NCBI RefSeq assembly: GCF_016406145.1
Contig: NZ_CP066306.1
Span: forward strand, 372,001 to 436,000
Source of the DNA: Pseudomonas putida
GTDB taxonomy: Bacteria; Pseudomonadota; Gammaproteobacteria; Pseudomonadales; Pseudomonadaceae
Length of the DNA: 64,000 nt
Direction of reading: 5' to 3'
Part shown: one piece after another, positions 8,769 through 18,134 of the stretch
Numbering within the stretch: position 1 is the first letter of the stretch
Layout: every line of letters begins with the position of its first letter
Notes under the pieces: generated by a model
Told to the model about the DNA's origin: nothing
The model's input: the letters and a program-made list of their open reading frames with translations, nothing else
Databases searched by the model: none
Made by a program: the position numbers and the translations under genes

Positions 8769-9491
8769 ATGACTGAATCGCAAGATACGCCGATCACCAC
8801 CGACGGCGAAGCGCGCCCACACCGCCGCATCAAGAGTTTCGTGATGCGCGCCGGGCGCATGACCGAAGGCCAGCAACGAGGCCTGGACCAAGGCGGCCCG
8901 CTGTATATCCTGCCGCTGGCCGAAAGCCCGGTGGACTATGACCAGGTGTTCGGTCGTTCGGCGCCGCGCACCCTGGAGATCGGCTTCGGCATGGGCCATT
9001 CCCTGTTGGAAATGGCCGCTGCTGCACCTGAACAAGACTTCATCGGTGTTGAAGTGCACCGCCCGGGTGTCGGCGCGCTGCTTAACGGCGTGCTGACCGA
9101 GGGCCTGAAAAACCTGCGGGTGTACGATTGCGACGCCATTGAAGTGCTCAACCGCTGTGTGGCCGATAACAGCCTCGACCGCTTGATGCTGTTCTTCCCC
9201 GACCCATGGCACAAGGCGCGCCACCACAAGCGTCGTATCGTGCAGTTGGAGTTCGCCGAGCTGGTGCGTCGCAAGCTCAAGCCGGGAGGCATATTCCATA
9301 TGGCCACCGACTGGGAACCGTATGCCGAATACATGCTGGAAGTAATGAGCGCGGCGCCGGGGTACCGAAACCTGGCAGCGGACGGGGCTTATGTGCCGCG
9401 CCCCGAAGAGCGTCCGATCACCAAGTTCGAGCGCCGTGGTGAGCGCTTGGGACATGGAGTTTGGGATTTGAAGTTCGAGAAGGTGGGTTGA
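8769..9491 (+). CDS. trmB: tRNA (guanine-N7-)-methyltransferase TrmB
   Basis: TrmB methylates G46 in the variable loop of tRNAs using S-adenosylmethionine. The 240-residue protein has the SAM-binding motif [10 protein letters not shown], an acidic IGVEVHRPG strand end, and the family-specific [14 protein letters not shown] segment followed by [17 protein letters not shown]. It lies directly behind thiG with a 9-nt gap. A short hairpin with a T-rich tail follows about 40 nt after the stop. Confidence 0.97.
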   Translation: MTESQDTPITTDGEARPHRRIKSFVMRAGRMTEGQQRGLDQGGPLYILPLAESPVDYDQVFGRSAPRTLEIGFGMGHSLLEMAAAAPEQDFIGVEVHRPGVGALLNGVLTEGLKNLRVYDCDAIEVLNRCVADNSLDRLMLFFPDPWHKARHHKRRIVQLEFAELVRRKLKPGGIFHMATDWEPYAEYMLEVMSAAPGYRNLAADGAYVPRPEERPITKFERRGERLGHGVWDLKFEKVG

Positions 9492-9534
9492 TTGGCTGTC
9501 TGAGCCTTTCGATGTTGCGCTGAGCCGCCTATGC

Positions 9535-9557
9535 AAGCCCTCCGGGGCTTGTTTGTA
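9535..9557 (+). terminator. Probable terminator after trmB
   Basis: CAAGCCC pairs with GGGCTTG around a short loop and is followed by TTTGT. The T-run is imperfect. A second hairpin (AGCTGCCC/GGGGCAGCT, about 9623-9654) lies nearby without a T-run. Confidence 0.6.
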
Positions 9558-9660
9558 ATCAAGGCCGAGGTGGGCATGCCTGACCGCCTCGGTGACTCCC
9601 TGCAAGGGGCAGTCGAGTGGTAGAGCTGCCCTGGTTCTGCGGGGCAGCTTCCAGTGAGCT

Positions 9661-9987
9661 TTACCCCCGCCGATCAGCGACCACGCCAATCAACACCAGC
9701 ACCACCAACAGCACCGGCGCCAACGCGTAGTTGTTGAACTGGCTCAGCCCCTTCACCACCCACGGCGTGGCATAAATCAGCGCCGCGCCGCTGCCGATCA
9801 TCACCAGCAGCGCCATGAATGGAACCCTCAGGGCACCTGCCAGGCCGCCTAGCCGTTGTTCCACCCAGCCCTTGATGTCGGTGCCAAACAGCACCAGCAG
9901 GCAGCCTACCAAGGCCAGCGAAATCTCAGACAGGTTGCTACGGCTCCAGCGAGAAACCGTTGCCAGCAGGTCAAGTACCAGATCCAT
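9661..9987 (-). CDS. DUF3392 family membrane protein
   Basis: The 108-residue protein has three hydrophobic segments and a central polar stretch with GTDIKGWVEQRLGG, which matches the DUF3392 family found mainly in gammaproteobacteria. No function is known. It is the last gene of the leftward run that begins at yggS, 9 nt downstream of hemW, and so is probably cotranscribed with it. Confidence 0.8.
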   Translation of the reverse strand: MDLVLDLLATVSRWSRSNLSEISLALVGCLLVLFGTDIKGWVEQRLGGLAGALRVPFMALLVMIGSGAALIYATPWVVKGLSQFNNYALAPVLLVVLVLIGVVADRRG

Positions 9988-9996
9988 GGGTCATCC

Positions 9997-11184
9997 TTAG
10001 GTCAAGAAATACTGCAGCAGGTCATTGAGGAACAACTGGCCGCGTGGCGTGGCCACCAGCCGATCCGGTTCGACCTGCAAAAGCCCTTTTTGTTCGGCGG
10101 CGCGGCGGGCCTCAGCCAGTTGCACCAGCGGCAAGCCGGTACGCTGGCTGAACAGCTCGGCTTCCACGCCATCTGTCAGGCGCAGTGCGTTCATCAAGAA
10201 CTCGAACGGCAGCTCGTCCACCGGCAGCAGCTTCTCGCCGGCCTTGAACGGCTTGGCCAGGTTCAGGTAGTCCTTGGGCAGGCGGGTCTTCCAGGTGCGC
10301 AGGATGCGGCCGTCGGCAAAGGTCTGCTTACCGTGGGCGCCGGCGCCGATGCCGATGAAATCGCCAAAGCACCAGTAGTTCAGGTTGTGCTTGGCGGCAC
10401 GCCCAGGCTGGGCATAGGCCGAAACCTCATACTGCTTGTATCCGTGCGCCGCCATCAGTGCCTGGCCGGCCTCCTGAATGTCCCAAAGAATGTCGTCCTC
10501 GGGCAGTTCCGGCGGTTGGTTCCAGAACACCGTGTTTGGCTCCACGGTCAGTTGGTACCAGGACAGGTGCGTTGGCCCCAGGTCGATGGCCTGGCGCAAG
10601 TCACCCAACGCATCGTTCAGCGACTGATCTGGCAGGCCGTGCATCAGGTCCATGTTGAAGTTGTCGAAGCCGGCTGCCCGGGCCATGCCCGCTGCGCGGA
10701 TTGCTTCGTCGCCATTGTGGATGCGCCCCAGCGCTTGCAGTTTGGCCGGCTGGAAGCTCTGTACGCCAATCGACAGGCGATTGATGCCCGTTTGCCGGTA
10801 CGCCTTGAATTTCTCCTGCTCGAACGTCCCGGGGTTGGCTTCCAGGGTGATCTCGATGTCCGGCTCGAAGGGGATGCGTTGCTCCACGCCGCGCAGCAGC
10901 CTGCCAAGGGCATTGGCGCTGAACAGGCTAGGGGTGCCGCCGCCGAAGAAGATCGATGATATTGGCCTTCCCTGAACAGCAGGCAGCTCTTGGTCGAGGT
11001 CGGTCAGCAGGGCATCGACATAGGCCTCTTCCGGAAGATCAGGCCCAGCCGCATGGGAGTTGAAGTCGCAGTAAGGGCATTTGCGCACGCACCACGGAAT
11101 GTGGATGTACAGTGCCAAAGGTGGCAGCGTGGCGAAACCCGCCACGCCAGGCTGGCGCGGCTGGGTAGACAACAGTTCGATCAT
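9997..11184 (-). CDS. hemW: Heme chaperone HemW (radical SAM, HemN-like)
   Basis: HemW binds heme and delivers it to respiratory proteins; it was long annotated as coproporphyrinogen III oxidase. The 395-residue protein carries the radical-SAM cluster motif WCVRKCPYC (Cys 32, 36, 39) and, near residues 265-270, HNLNYW, which fits the HNxxYW motif that marks heme-binding HemW rather than true HemN. The N-terminus also lacks the extra residues that HemN uses for a second SAM. Its ATG overlaps the rdgB stop by 4 nt. The link to rdgB and the DUF4426 gene is conserved in pseudomonads. Confidence 0.93.
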   Translation of the reverse strand: MIELLSTQPRQPGVAGFATLPPLALYIHIPWCVRKCPYCDFNSHAAGPDLPEEAYVDALLTDLDQELPAVQGRPISSIFFGGGTPSLFSANALGRLLRGVEQRIPFEPDIEITLEANPGTFEQEKFKAYRQTGINRLSIGVQSFQPAKLQALGRIHNGDEAIRAAGMARAAGFDNFNMDLMHGLPDQSLNDALGDLRQAIDLGPTHLSWYQLTVEPNTVFWNQPPELPEDDILWDIQEAGQALMAAHGYKQYEVSAYAQPGRAAKHNLNYWCFGDFIGIGAGAHGKQTFADGRILRTWKTRLPKDYLNLAKPFKAGEKLLPVDELPFEFLMNALRLTDGVEAELFSQRTGLPLVQLAEARRAAEQKGLLQVEPDRLVATPRGQLFLNDLLQYFLT

Positions 11185-11777
11185 GCCAGGCCCAGACGTT
11201 GGCGCAGCAGAGCCATGGCGCGGGCGCGGTGGCTGAGCTGGTTCTTGTCGGCAGGCGCGAGGTCGGCGCTCGAGCAGTTGCGCTCAGGCACCCAGAACAG
11301 CGGGTCATAGCCAAAGCCTTGTTCGCCGCTGGCTTCGCACATGATGCGCCCATGCCACAGGCCTTCGCAGAGGATGGGCAGTGGATCGTCGGCATGGCGT
11401 ACCAGTGCCAGTACACAGACAAACTGGGCGCCGCGCTGATCTTGCGGTACATCCTTGAGTGCTTCGAGCAGTTTGGCGTTGTTTGCCGCATCGCCTTTGC
11501 CGTCGGCATAACGCGCCGAGTAGATGCCTGGCGCGCCACCGAGGAAGTCGACCGCCAGGCCAGAGTCGTCGGCCAGCGCCGGCAACCCGGAGATGCGTGC
11601 GGCATTGCGCGCCTTGAGGATGGCGTTCTCGACGAACGACAGGCCGGTTTCTTCGGGTTCTACCTGGCTGAACTCACCGATCGAGCGCAGTTGCACGGCC
11701 TGGCCGAGCATGGCCTGGAGTTCCTTGAGTTTGCCGGCATTGTGGCTGGCCAATACGAGTTGCTGGAGATTCATCAT
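11181..11777 (-). CDS. rdgB: XTP/dITP diphosphatase RdgB (HAM1 family)
   Basis: This nucleotide-pool cleaning enzyme hydrolyses dITP, XTP and related triphosphates to monophosphates and prevents their incorporation into DNA. The 198-residue protein has the N-terminal substrate loop [12 protein letters not shown], the metal-binding EETG and ADDSGLAVD motifs and the [12 protein letters not shown] motif. It overlaps by 4 nt with both neighbours (ATGA junctions), so it is translationally coupled in the metX-hemW operon. Confidence 0.96.
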   Translation of the reverse strand: MMNLQQLVLASHNAGKLKELQAMLGQAVQLRSIGEFSQVEPEETGLSFVENAILKARNAARISGLPALADDSGLAVDFLGGAPGIYSARYADGKGDAANNAKLLEALKDVPQDQRGAQFVCVLALVRHADDPLPILCEGLWHGRIMCEASGEQGFGYDPLFWVPERNCSSADLAPADKNQLSHRARAMALLRQRLGLA

Positions 11778-12208
11778 TCGCCTGGGAACACTTCCTGGTT
11801 GAAGCTGAGTTTATGGCTGACCCCGCCGGTTTCGACATTCAGGTCGAAGGTCAGCGTCTCGGCCTGTTCGATCTTGAACTGGGCGATGTAGTAGATCGCG
11901 CCTCGATCGGTAATCTGCTTGAACGACAACGGGTTGCTGCGCCCGGTGAGGTCTTTTACCGTGCCGCTGACCACCGCCATGGCGGGTTTGCTGGCCTTGA
12001 GCACGGCGATGTTGAGCACCCCCTGATTCTTGCTGCGGACAAGCCCTGTGGCGGCGGCAACGTCCGGCTGCAACATGCTGGAGGTGAAGGCGCTGTAGTG
12101 CACCGTCACATCGCCGAACACTTCCTTGCGCTCGGGTTTGGCGGCATCGGCAGCCAGTACCGGCAGTGCCAGGCACAAGCTGATCAGAAACAGGGCTAGG
12201 CGACGCAT
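11774..12208 (-). CDS. DUF4426 family periplasmic protein
   Basis: The 144-residue product begins with a typical signal peptide ([22 protein letters not shown]) and the mature part is rich in beta-strand pattern, including [21 protein letters not shown]. It matches the DUF4426 family, which in pseudomonads almost always lies between metW and rdgB. Its function is not established. The 3' end overlaps the rdgB start by 4 nt. Confidence 0.82.
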   Translation of the reverse strand: MRRLALFLISLCLALPVLAADAAKPERKEVFGDVTVHYSAFTSSMLQPDVAAATGLVRSKNQGVLNIAVLKASKPAMAVVSGTVKDLTGRSNPLSFKQITDRGAIYYIAQFKIEQAETLTFDLNVETGGVSHKLSFNQEVFPGE

Positions 12209-12230
12209 GGTGCGATTCCTCTGCTGGGCG

Positions 12231-12851
12231 TCAGACCGCGAGCTGGTGCTCCTGCAGGCCTGGGCTACTGACGCGATAAATGCCGATTTCCCCTAACAGA
12301 TTAGGCCAAAGCCGGCCGCCCCACCCATTGCGGTGCAAGTGGTCGACCGCCAGACGGTCCAGGACCTTGGCGCGGCGCTCATGGCACAGCTGCTCGAAGT
12401 CGGCAAAGGTGCAGAAGTGGATGTTCGGCGTGTTGTACCAGGTGTACGGCATGAAGTCCGAAACCGGCATGCGGCCTTTGGTCGCCAGGTACCAGCGGCA
12501 ACGCCAGTGGCCGAAGTTGGGGAAGGTGATGATGCACTGGCGGCCCACCCGCAGCATCTCGTCGAGGATGCGGTCAGGGTACTCCACGGCCTGCAGGGCC
12601 TGGGTCATGATCACTACGTCAAAGCTGTTGCTGGCGAAGTTGCCCAGGCCTTTGTCCAGGTCCTGTTCGATGACGTTGACGCCTTTGGCCACACAGGCGG
12701 CGATGTTGTCGGGGTCGATCTCCAGGCCGTAGCCGGTGACCTGCTTGCGATCACGCAGCGAGGCCAGCAGCTCGCCACTGCCGCAGCCCAGGTCGAGTAC
12801 CCGGCTGCCGGCGGGAATCCAGTCGTGGATGATTTCCAGATCGGCTCTCAT
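12231..12851 (-). CDS. metW: Methionine biosynthesis protein MetW
   Basis: MetW is a class I SAM-dependent methyltransferase-like protein required together with MetX for methionine synthesis in Pseudomonas and related bacteria. The 206-residue product has the SAM motif VLDLGCGSGELLASL near the N-terminus, followed by YGLEIDPDNI, and a conserved TFPNFGHWRCR segment. It is 7 nt downstream of metX, and the pair is conserved. Whether it methylates anything or instead activates MetX cannot be read from the sequence. Confidence 0.94.
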   Translation of the reverse strand: MRADLEIIHDWIPAGSRVLDLGCGSGELLASLRDRKQVTGYGLEIDPDNIAACVAKGVNVIEQDLDKGLGNFASNSFDVVIMTQALQAVEYPDRILDEMLRVGRQCIITFPNFGHWRCRWYLATKGRMPVSDFMPYTWYNTPNIHFCTFADFEQLCHERRAKVLDRLAVDHLHRNGWGGRLWPNLLGEIGIYRVSSPGLQEHQLAV

Positions 12852-12858
12852 GCTGTCC

Positions 12859-13998
12859 TCAGATGGCGATGCGGTTCATGTAGTTCGCGAAACCCTGCAT
12901 GTAGCGAGGCGTGGGGATCAGGAAGGCATCGTGCCCGTAAGGGGAGTCGATTTCCAGGTAACAGACGTTCTTGCGTGCTGCCATGAGGGCATCGACGATC
13001 TCGCGCGAGCGGGCCGGCGAGAAGCGCCAGTCTGTGGTGAACGACATGATGCAGTAGTCGGCTGTGACGTGGGCCAGGGTCGCGGCCAGGTCGCCGCCAT
13101 TGGCCGCCGCCGGGTCGAAGTAATCCAGCGCCTTGGTCATCAGCAGGTAGGTGTTGGCGTCGAAGCGGCCAGAGAATTCTTCGCCCTGATAGCGCAGGTA
13201 GCTCTCGACCTGGAATTCGACGCTGTGGAAGTCGTAATTGAGCTTGTCGCTCTTGAGCTCCCGGCCAAACTTTTCACCCATCGAGTCGTCGGACAGGTAG
13301 GTGATATGCCCGACCATGCGCGCCAGCATCAGGCCACGCTTGGGGATCACGCCTTGGTCCTGGAACGAGCCGCCGTGGAATTCGGGGTCGGTGAGGATGG
13401 CTTGGCGCGCCACTTCGTTGAAAGCAATGTTCTGGGCCGACAACTTCGGTGCCGAGGCGATGTCGACGCAGTGGCGCACGCGGTCGGGGTAGGTCATGGT
13501 CCATTGCAGGGCCTGCATGCCGCCGAGGCTACCGCCGACAATGGCCGCCCACTGCCGGATGCCCAAGCGATCGGCCAGACGTGCCTGGCTGTGTACCCAG
13601 TCTTCAACGGTCAGTACCGGGAAATCTGCGCCATACGGCTTGCCGGTGGCGGGGTTGACGCTGCTGGGGCCGGTGCTGCCGTTGCAGCCACCGAGGTTGT
13701 TCAGGCTGACCACGAAGAAACGGTTGGTGTCGATCGGCTTGCCGGGGCCGATGCAGCTGTCCCACCAGCCGGGCTTGCGGTCGGTGGTGGCGTGGTAGCC
13801 GGCCGCGTGGTGATGGCCAGACAGGGCATGGCAGATCAGCACAGCATTGCTTGCGCTGGCATTCAGGCTGCCATAGGTCTCGTAAACCAGCTCGTAGCTG
13901 GCCAGAGAACGGCCACAGGCCAGGGCCAGCGGTTCATCGAACCGGGCTGTTTGCGGTGTAACCAGACCGACGGAATCTTCGGGAAGGACAGTGGACAT
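12859..13998 (-). CDS. metX: Homoserine O-succinyltransferase MetX
   Basis: MetX acylates homoserine in the first committed step of methionine synthesis. The 379-residue alpha/beta-hydrolase has the nucleophile elbow GGSLGG (Ser157), an Asp in FTTDWRFSP and the catalytic His in [10 protein letters not shown] (about H356). Pseudomonas MetX proteins that are paired with MetW use succinyl-CoA rather than acetyl-CoA; that preference is taken from the family, not seen directly. An AGGGT ribosome-binding site precedes the ATG. The 88-bp gap upstream holds a perfect 13-bp hairpin. Confidence 0.95.
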   Translation of the reverse strand: MSTVLPEDSVGLVTPQTARFDEPLALACGRSLASYELVYETYGSLNASASNAVLICHALSGHHHAAGYHATTDRKPGWWDSCIGPGKPIDTNRFFVVSLNNLGGCNGSTGPSSVNPATGKPYGADFPVLTVEDWVHSQARLADRLGIRQWAAIVGGSLGGMQALQWTMTYPDRVRHCVDIASAPKLSAQNIAFNEVARQAILTDPEFHGGSFQDQGVIPKRGLMLARMVGHITYLSDDSMGEKFGRELKSDKLNYDFHSVEFQVESYLRYQGEEFSGRFDANTYLLMTKALDYFDPAAANGGDLAATLAHVTADYCIMSFTTDWRFSPARSREIVDALMAARKNVCYLEIDSPYGHDAFLIPTPRYMQGFANYMNRIAI

Positions 13999-14045
13999 CG
14001 ACCCTGCTCACGCTTGACGGAGGCGTAAGTCTAAAGAGCGCTACC

Positions 14046-14075
14046 CCCAGCGGCAAGCAAAGGCTTGCCGCTGGG
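14046..14075 (-). repeat. Perfect 13-bp inverted repeat between yggT and metX
   Basis: CCCAGCGGCAAGC (14046-14058) and its exact reverse complement (14063-14075) enclose a 4-nt loop. Read leftward it is not followed by a U-run, so it is not a classical terminator. It lies 48 nt upstream of the metX ATG and could stabilise, pause or partly end the yggS-proC-yggT transcript. Confidence 0.8.
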
Positions 14076-14086
14076 AACAACAGGGG

Positions 14087-14677
14087 TCAGATCATCCGCC
14101 ACAGTTCTTGTGGCATGCCGGCATAGGCTGCCAGCGGTGGCATGACAAACGACTGGAGCACCTGGATCGCGATGAAGGCGAAGATCGGCGAAATGTCCAT
14201 GCCGCCCAAGTTGGGCACAATGCGACGGAACGGCGCCAGCACTGGTTCGCTGATCTGGTAGGCCAGCTCGGCCGCCGGATTGTGGCTGTTCGGCGCAACC
14301 CAGGACACGATCACCATAACGATCATCGCGACCCAGAAAATCTTCAGGAACAGCGAGGTGATGCCGATGATCGCCCACATCAGCAGGTGCAGCACATCGC
14401 CGAAGGTGCCGTAGGTCACCATCAGCACGAAGCCCATCAGCAGAGCCTGGATCACCACCGCCAGCAGCAGCGACGAGGTATCCAGGCCGCCGACGCTTGG
14501 GATGATGCGCCGGATCGGCTTGAGCAGCGGCTGCGTGGCGCGCACCGCGAACTGGCACAGCGGGTTGTAGAAGTTGGCCTTTACCAACTGCAGCACGAAG
14601 CGCAGCAGGACGATCACCAGGTACAGGCTGACCAAGGTTTGCACCACGAAGATCGCGGCGCCGGACAATGCATTCAT
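14087..14677 (-). CDS. yggT: YggT family membrane protein
   Basis: The 196-residue protein consists of two YGGT repeats, each a pair of membrane helices separated by an NPLCQFAVRATQPLLKPIRR-like amphipathic stretch; the second copy reads YQISEPVLAPFRRIVP. The family is linked to osmotic tolerance and membrane integrity but has no defined activity. It is 10 nt downstream of proC in the common yggS-proC-yggT order. Confidence 0.92.
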   Translation of the reverse strand: MNALSGAAIFVVQTLVSLYLVIVLLRFVLQLVKANFYNPLCQFAVRATQPLLKPIRRIIPSVGGLDTSSLLLAVVIQALLMGFVLMVTYGTFGDVLHLLMWAIIGITSLFLKIFWVAMIVMVIVSWVAPNSHNPAAELAYQISEPVLAPFRRIVPNLGGMDISPIFAFIAIQVLQSFVMPPLAAYAGMPQELWRMI

Positions 14678-14687
14678 CTAATACTCC

Positions 14688-15506
14688 TTATTTGCCCAAT
14701 TGCTCGGCCAGCTCGGCAGAACGCTTCGCCGCGGCTGCCAGTGCCTGCTCGACGATGGCTTCGAAACCGTTGCTCTGGAACGACTTGATTGCAGCCTCTG
14801 TGGTGCCGGCTGGCGAAGTGACCCGGCGACGCAGCTCGGCGGCGTCAACGTCACTGGCCACCGCCATGTGCGCGGCACCCAGTGCGGTCTGCAGGGTCAG
14901 CTGGGTAGCGGTTTCGCGTGGCAGGCCAAGCTTCTCGCCAGCGGCAGTCATGGCTTCGATCAGCAGGAAGAAATAGGCCGGCCCGCTGCCCGAGACAGCT
15001 GTCACGGCATCGAGCTGGTGTTCATGCTCAAGCCACAAGGCGGTGCCCACGGCCGATAGCAGCTGCTCGGCCTGCTGGTGCTGTGTGCTGCTCACTTCGG
15101 CGGTGGCATACAGCCCGCTTACGCCTTGGCGCAGCAGGGCCGGCGTGTTGGGCATGCAACGCACTACCGGGCGGGCCCCGAGCCAGGCCTGCAGGCTGGC
15201 GCAGGTGATGCCGGCGGCAATCGAAACGATCAGTTGGCCATCCTGCAGGTTCGGCTGCAGGGCCTCGCAGACGGTTTTCATCACCTGCGGTTTGACTGCC
15301 AGGACGATCACGTCGGCCCCGGCGATGGCCTGTGCGTTGTCTTCGAATACCTCGATACCGTGCTCGGCCTGGACCCGGGTGCGGGTCTCGGCGCCTGGAT
15401 CGCTGGCGCGGATCTGCGTGGCGTCCAGGCCCTGGGCGCGCAGGCCGCCGATCAGGCTGGCAGCCATGTTGCCGGCGCCGATGAAGGCAATACGTGTCTT
15501 GCTCAT
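14688..15506 (-). CDS. proC: Pyrroline-5-carboxylate reductase ProC
   Basis: ProC reduces pyrroline-5-carboxylate to proline using NAD(P)H. The 272-residue protein starts with the dinucleotide-binding motif FIGAGNMAASLIGGL and contains VLAVKPQ, the RCMPNTPALL motif and the C-terminal VTSPAGTTEAAI signature. The gene lies 38 nt downstream of yggS and is followed closely by yggT. Confidence 0.97.
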   Translation of the reverse strand: MSKTRIAFIGAGNMAASLIGGLRAQGLDATQIRASDPGAETRTRVQAEHGIEVFEDNAQAIAGADVIVLAVKPQVMKTVCEALQPNLQDGQLIVSIAAGITCASLQAWLGARPVVRCMPNTPALLRQGVSGLYATAEVSSTQHQQAEQLLSAVGTALWLEHEHQLDAVTAVSGSGPAYFFLLIEAMTAAGEKLGLPRETATQLTLQTALGAAHMAVASDVDAAELRRRVTSPAGTTEAAIKSFQSNGFEAIVEQALAAAAKRSAELAEQLGK

Positions 15507-15544
15507 GTCAGGTCCTTGAGGGAAAGAGTGAGTAAAGCATGGAA

Positions 15545-16231
15545 TCAGGCGGGGCCGTAGCTGCGGGCGCCGAACAGGGCGGTGCCGATACGCACCCAGG
15601 TCGCACCCTGCGCGATCGCGGCTTCCAGGTCGTGGCTCATGCCCATGGACAGGGTATCAAGGCCAAGATTCAGGCCCTCCTGCAACTGCCGCAGGCTGGC
15701 GAAGGCGGCTTCTTGCTCGGCGCGGTCTTCGCTGGGTTCGGGGATCGCCATCAGCCCGCGCAGGCGCAGGTTGGGCAGTACGGCCACGGCATTGGCCAAT
15801 GCCGGCAGGTCCTCGGGGGCGCAGCCGGATTTGCTTTCTTCGCCGCTGACATTCACCTGCAGGCAGATGTTCAGAGGTGGCAGGTCTTTGGGGCGCTGTT
15901 CGGACAGGCGTTGGGCGATCTTCAGGCGGTCCACGGAGTGTACCCAGTCGAAATGCTCGGCAATGGCTTTGGTCTTGTTCGACTGAATGGGGCCGATGAA
16001 GTGCCAGATCAAGGGCAAGTCCCGCAGGTCGTCCTGTTTGGCCAGGGCCTCCTGCAGGTAGTTTTCACCGACATCACAAACGCCTGCGGCATGCAGCTCG
16101 CGGATGGCACTAGCCGGTTTGGTCTTACTGACTGCCAGCAGATGAAGGCTGGCCGGGTCGCGTCCGGCGGCCTTGGCTGCGCTATCGATACGTGCGGCAA
16201 GGGCGCAAAGGTTGTCTGCTATGGTGGACAT
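15545..16231 (-). CDS. yggS: PLP homeostasis protein YggS
   Basis: YggS/PLPBP proteins bind pyridoxal phosphate and help buffer cellular vitamin B6, with effects on amino-acid and keto-acid pools. The 228-residue TIM-barrel protein has the cofactor lysine in LAVSKTKPA near residue 36, the GENYLQEAL motif, the HFIGPIQSNKTK motif and a C-terminal LSMGMSHDLEAAI segment. It is the first gene of the long leftward run and diverges from pilT with a 65-bp gap, which must hold both promoters. Confidence 0.95.
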   Translation of the reverse strand: MSTIADNLCALAARIDSAAKAAGRDPASLHLLAVSKTKPASAIRELHAAGVCDVGENYLQEALAKQDDLRDLPLIWHFIGPIQSNKTKAIAEHFDWVHSVDRLKIAQRLSEQRPKDLPPLNICLQVNVSGEESKSGCAPEDLPALANAVAVLPNLRLRGLMAIPEPSEDRAEQEAAFASLRQLQEGLNLGLDTLSMGMSHDLEAAIAQGATWVRIGTALFGARSYGPA

Positions 16232-16296
16232 GGATCGATGCCGTTGGCTCAGGAGTCTGCGGCATTCTACCTGCTTGATGGCCGTTGGGGAGTCTC

Positions 16297-17295
16297 ATGG
16301 ACGTGACTGACCTGTTGGCCCGGGCTGGCGATGCAGGGGCGAGTGACCTGCACCTGGCCGCGGGCGAGATACCAATGCTACGCGTGGATGGCGAACTGCG
16401 GCGCATGGCGCTACCGAGCGTGACGCCCGTGGCGTTGAGCGATGCCCTGGCGCCGCTGCTCGATGAGGGCCAGCGCCAGCGGTGGGCGCAAGGTGATGAG
16501 CAGGACCTGGCACTGGATCTGCCCTCGCTCGGGCGCTTTCGTCTGAACCTCTTTCGCCAGTTGAATGGCCCGGCGGCCACCTTTCGCTTGATCCCGAAGC
16601 GGATTGCGACACTCGACGAGCTCGGCCTGGAAGATGTGTTTCGGTCTGTTGCACATTGGACTGACGGTCTGATTCTGGTCGGCGGGCCTACCGGCAGCGG
16701 TAAATCCAGCACTATGGCTACCCTGATCGATCAGTTGAACCGCCAGCGCTCCTTGCACATCATCACCCTCGAAGACCCAGTCGAAGTTATCCACAGCAGC
16801 GAGCGAAGCCTTGTCAATCAGCGTGAGATCGGTCGGCACTGCCGTGACTTTTCGCAAGGGTTGCGCAGCGCGCTGCGGCAGGACCCAGATGTGATCGTCA
16901 TAGGCGAATTGCGCGACCTGGAGACGATTCGCCTGGCGTTGCGGGCCGCGGAGACCGGGCACCTGGTGCTGGCAACGGTGCATACGCGCTCGGCTGCTGG
17001 CAGTGTCGACCGGCTGGTGGAAGTGTTTGCCGCCGAGGAGAAACCGCTGATGCGGGCGATGTTGGCGGAGTCACTGCGTATGGTGGTTGCACAGGTGCTG
17101 GTCAAGGGTGTGGGGGGTGGGCGGGTGGCCGCCCGGGAGGTGCTGGTGGCTACGCCTGCGGTGCGCAACCTGATCCGCGAGGGGCGTATGGCACAATTGA
17201 ATTCGGTGATGCAGACGGGGGCTGCGCAAGGAATGCGGACGATGGAGGGGGCGTTGCAGCGATTGAAGACCGAAGGTTTGATCGGGGCCGTATAG
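16297..17295 (+). CDS. pilT: Type IV pilus retraction ATPase PilT
   Basis: PilT is the hexameric motor that powers pilus retraction. The 332-residue product has an N-terminal PAS-like domain, Walker A GGPTGSGKSS (near residue 128), an Asp box, Walker B DPDVIVIGELRD, the His box TVHTRSA and the PilT-specific AVRNLIREG motif near the C-terminus. I chose the ATG at 16297 with GGGGAG upstream; a TTG 12 nt earlier is in frame. No pilU follows, unlike P. aeruginosa. The rest of the pilus assembly genes in this window are 14 kb away (pilM-Q). Confidence 0.94.
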   Translation: MDVTDLLARAGDAGASDLHLAAGEIPMLRVDGELRRMALPSVTPVALSDALAPLLDEGQRQRWAQGDEQDLALDLPSLGRFRLNLFRQLNGPAATFRLIPKRIATLDELGLEDVFRSVAHWTDGLILVGGPTGSGKSSTMATLIDQLNRQRSLHIITLEDPVEVIHSSERSLVNQREIGRHCRDFSQGLRSALRQDPDVIVIGELRDLETIRLALRAAETGHLVLATVHTRSAAGSVDRLVEVFAAEEKPLMRAMLAESLRMVVAQVLVKGVGGGRVAAREVLVATPAVRNLIREGRMAQLNSVMQTGAAQGMRTMEGALQRLKTEGLIGAV

Positions 17296-17331
17296 CAGTG
17301 GCCCCAGCAATCCATGGGTGAACTGGCCAGG

Positions 17332-17958
17332 TTAGCGCTTGGCCAGGGCCAACTGCTGCGGCGCCTTCGGCAACACCCGCTTGGCCACGACATAGTGCTT
17401 CTGCCAGTAAGGTTTGCTCAGGTTGTCGATGCTCACCCGCTTGCCGCGGCGCGGTGCGTGGATGAAGCGATCGTTGCCCAGGTAGATGGCTACGTGGTTG
17501 ACGCGCCGGCTCTTGATGTTGAAGAAGATCAGGTCGCCAGGCTTCAGATCGCTTTTAGCCACCTTCACGCCGTGGCCCTGGGCCATGGCATTGGAGGTGC
17601 GCGGCAAGTCGACATCAGCCACATCGTTGAAGGCGTACTTGACCAGCCCGCTGCAGTCGAAGCCTTTTTTAGGGCTGCTGCCGCCCCAAACATAAGGGGT
17701 ACCGAGCACGTTCACGGCGCGGCTTAGCACATCGCTGCTCTGTTTCGGCGACATGGCGGCGACCGGCAGGTTATGAACCTGACCAGCGTTATTGGCGCGT
17801 GCACGCATCGCGGTGTGCTTGCTCGGCGCGTGTTTCACCGTGGCATTGGTGGTATAGCCGGTGAAACCATTGGGAAGACGTTGCTCACGGTTGGTGGCGT
17901 GGGCGGCCAGGGGCAATAATAGGCAGAGGGTCAGCCATGTCTTTAACAAAGGCGGCAT
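17332..17958 (-). CDS. NlpC/P60 family peptidoglycan endopeptidase
   Basis: The 208-residue protein has a signal peptide (to about residue 21) and a C-terminal NlpC/P60 cysteine peptidase domain. The catalytic Cys102 sits in FDCSGLVKYAF, His155 in NHVAIYLG, and His167 in RFIHAP completes the triad-like arrangement. Such enzymes cut stem-peptide bonds in peptidoglycan in the periplasm. It is a single-gene unit with an AT-rich 176-bp region upstream that separates it from the divergent TM2 gene. Confidence 0.93.
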   Translation of the reverse strand: MPPLLKTWLTLCLLLPLAAHATNREQRLPNGFTGYTTNATVKHAPSKHTAMRARANNAGQVHNLPVAAMSPKQSSDVLSRAVNVLGTPYVWGGSSPKKGFDCSGLVKYAFNDVADVDLPRTSNAMAQGHGVKVAKSDLKPGDLIFFNIKSRRVNHVAIYLGNDRFIHAPRRGKRVSIDNLSKPYWQKHYVVAKRVLPKAPQQLALAKR

Positions 17959-18134
17959 AGATGAAGCTCTTGTGAAGTTTTGATGTTGGTTTTGGTGTTG
18001 GCGCGCAACTTTATAACAGCTTTTTGATCAATTTCTGATCCGTTGGTCGATTGTCATGCTGCCGTACGTCGGCCTGCACCGCAAAAGTCACATTTTTTTT
18101 TAGAAAATTTTCGGCTAAGCCATGGGGGCTATGA

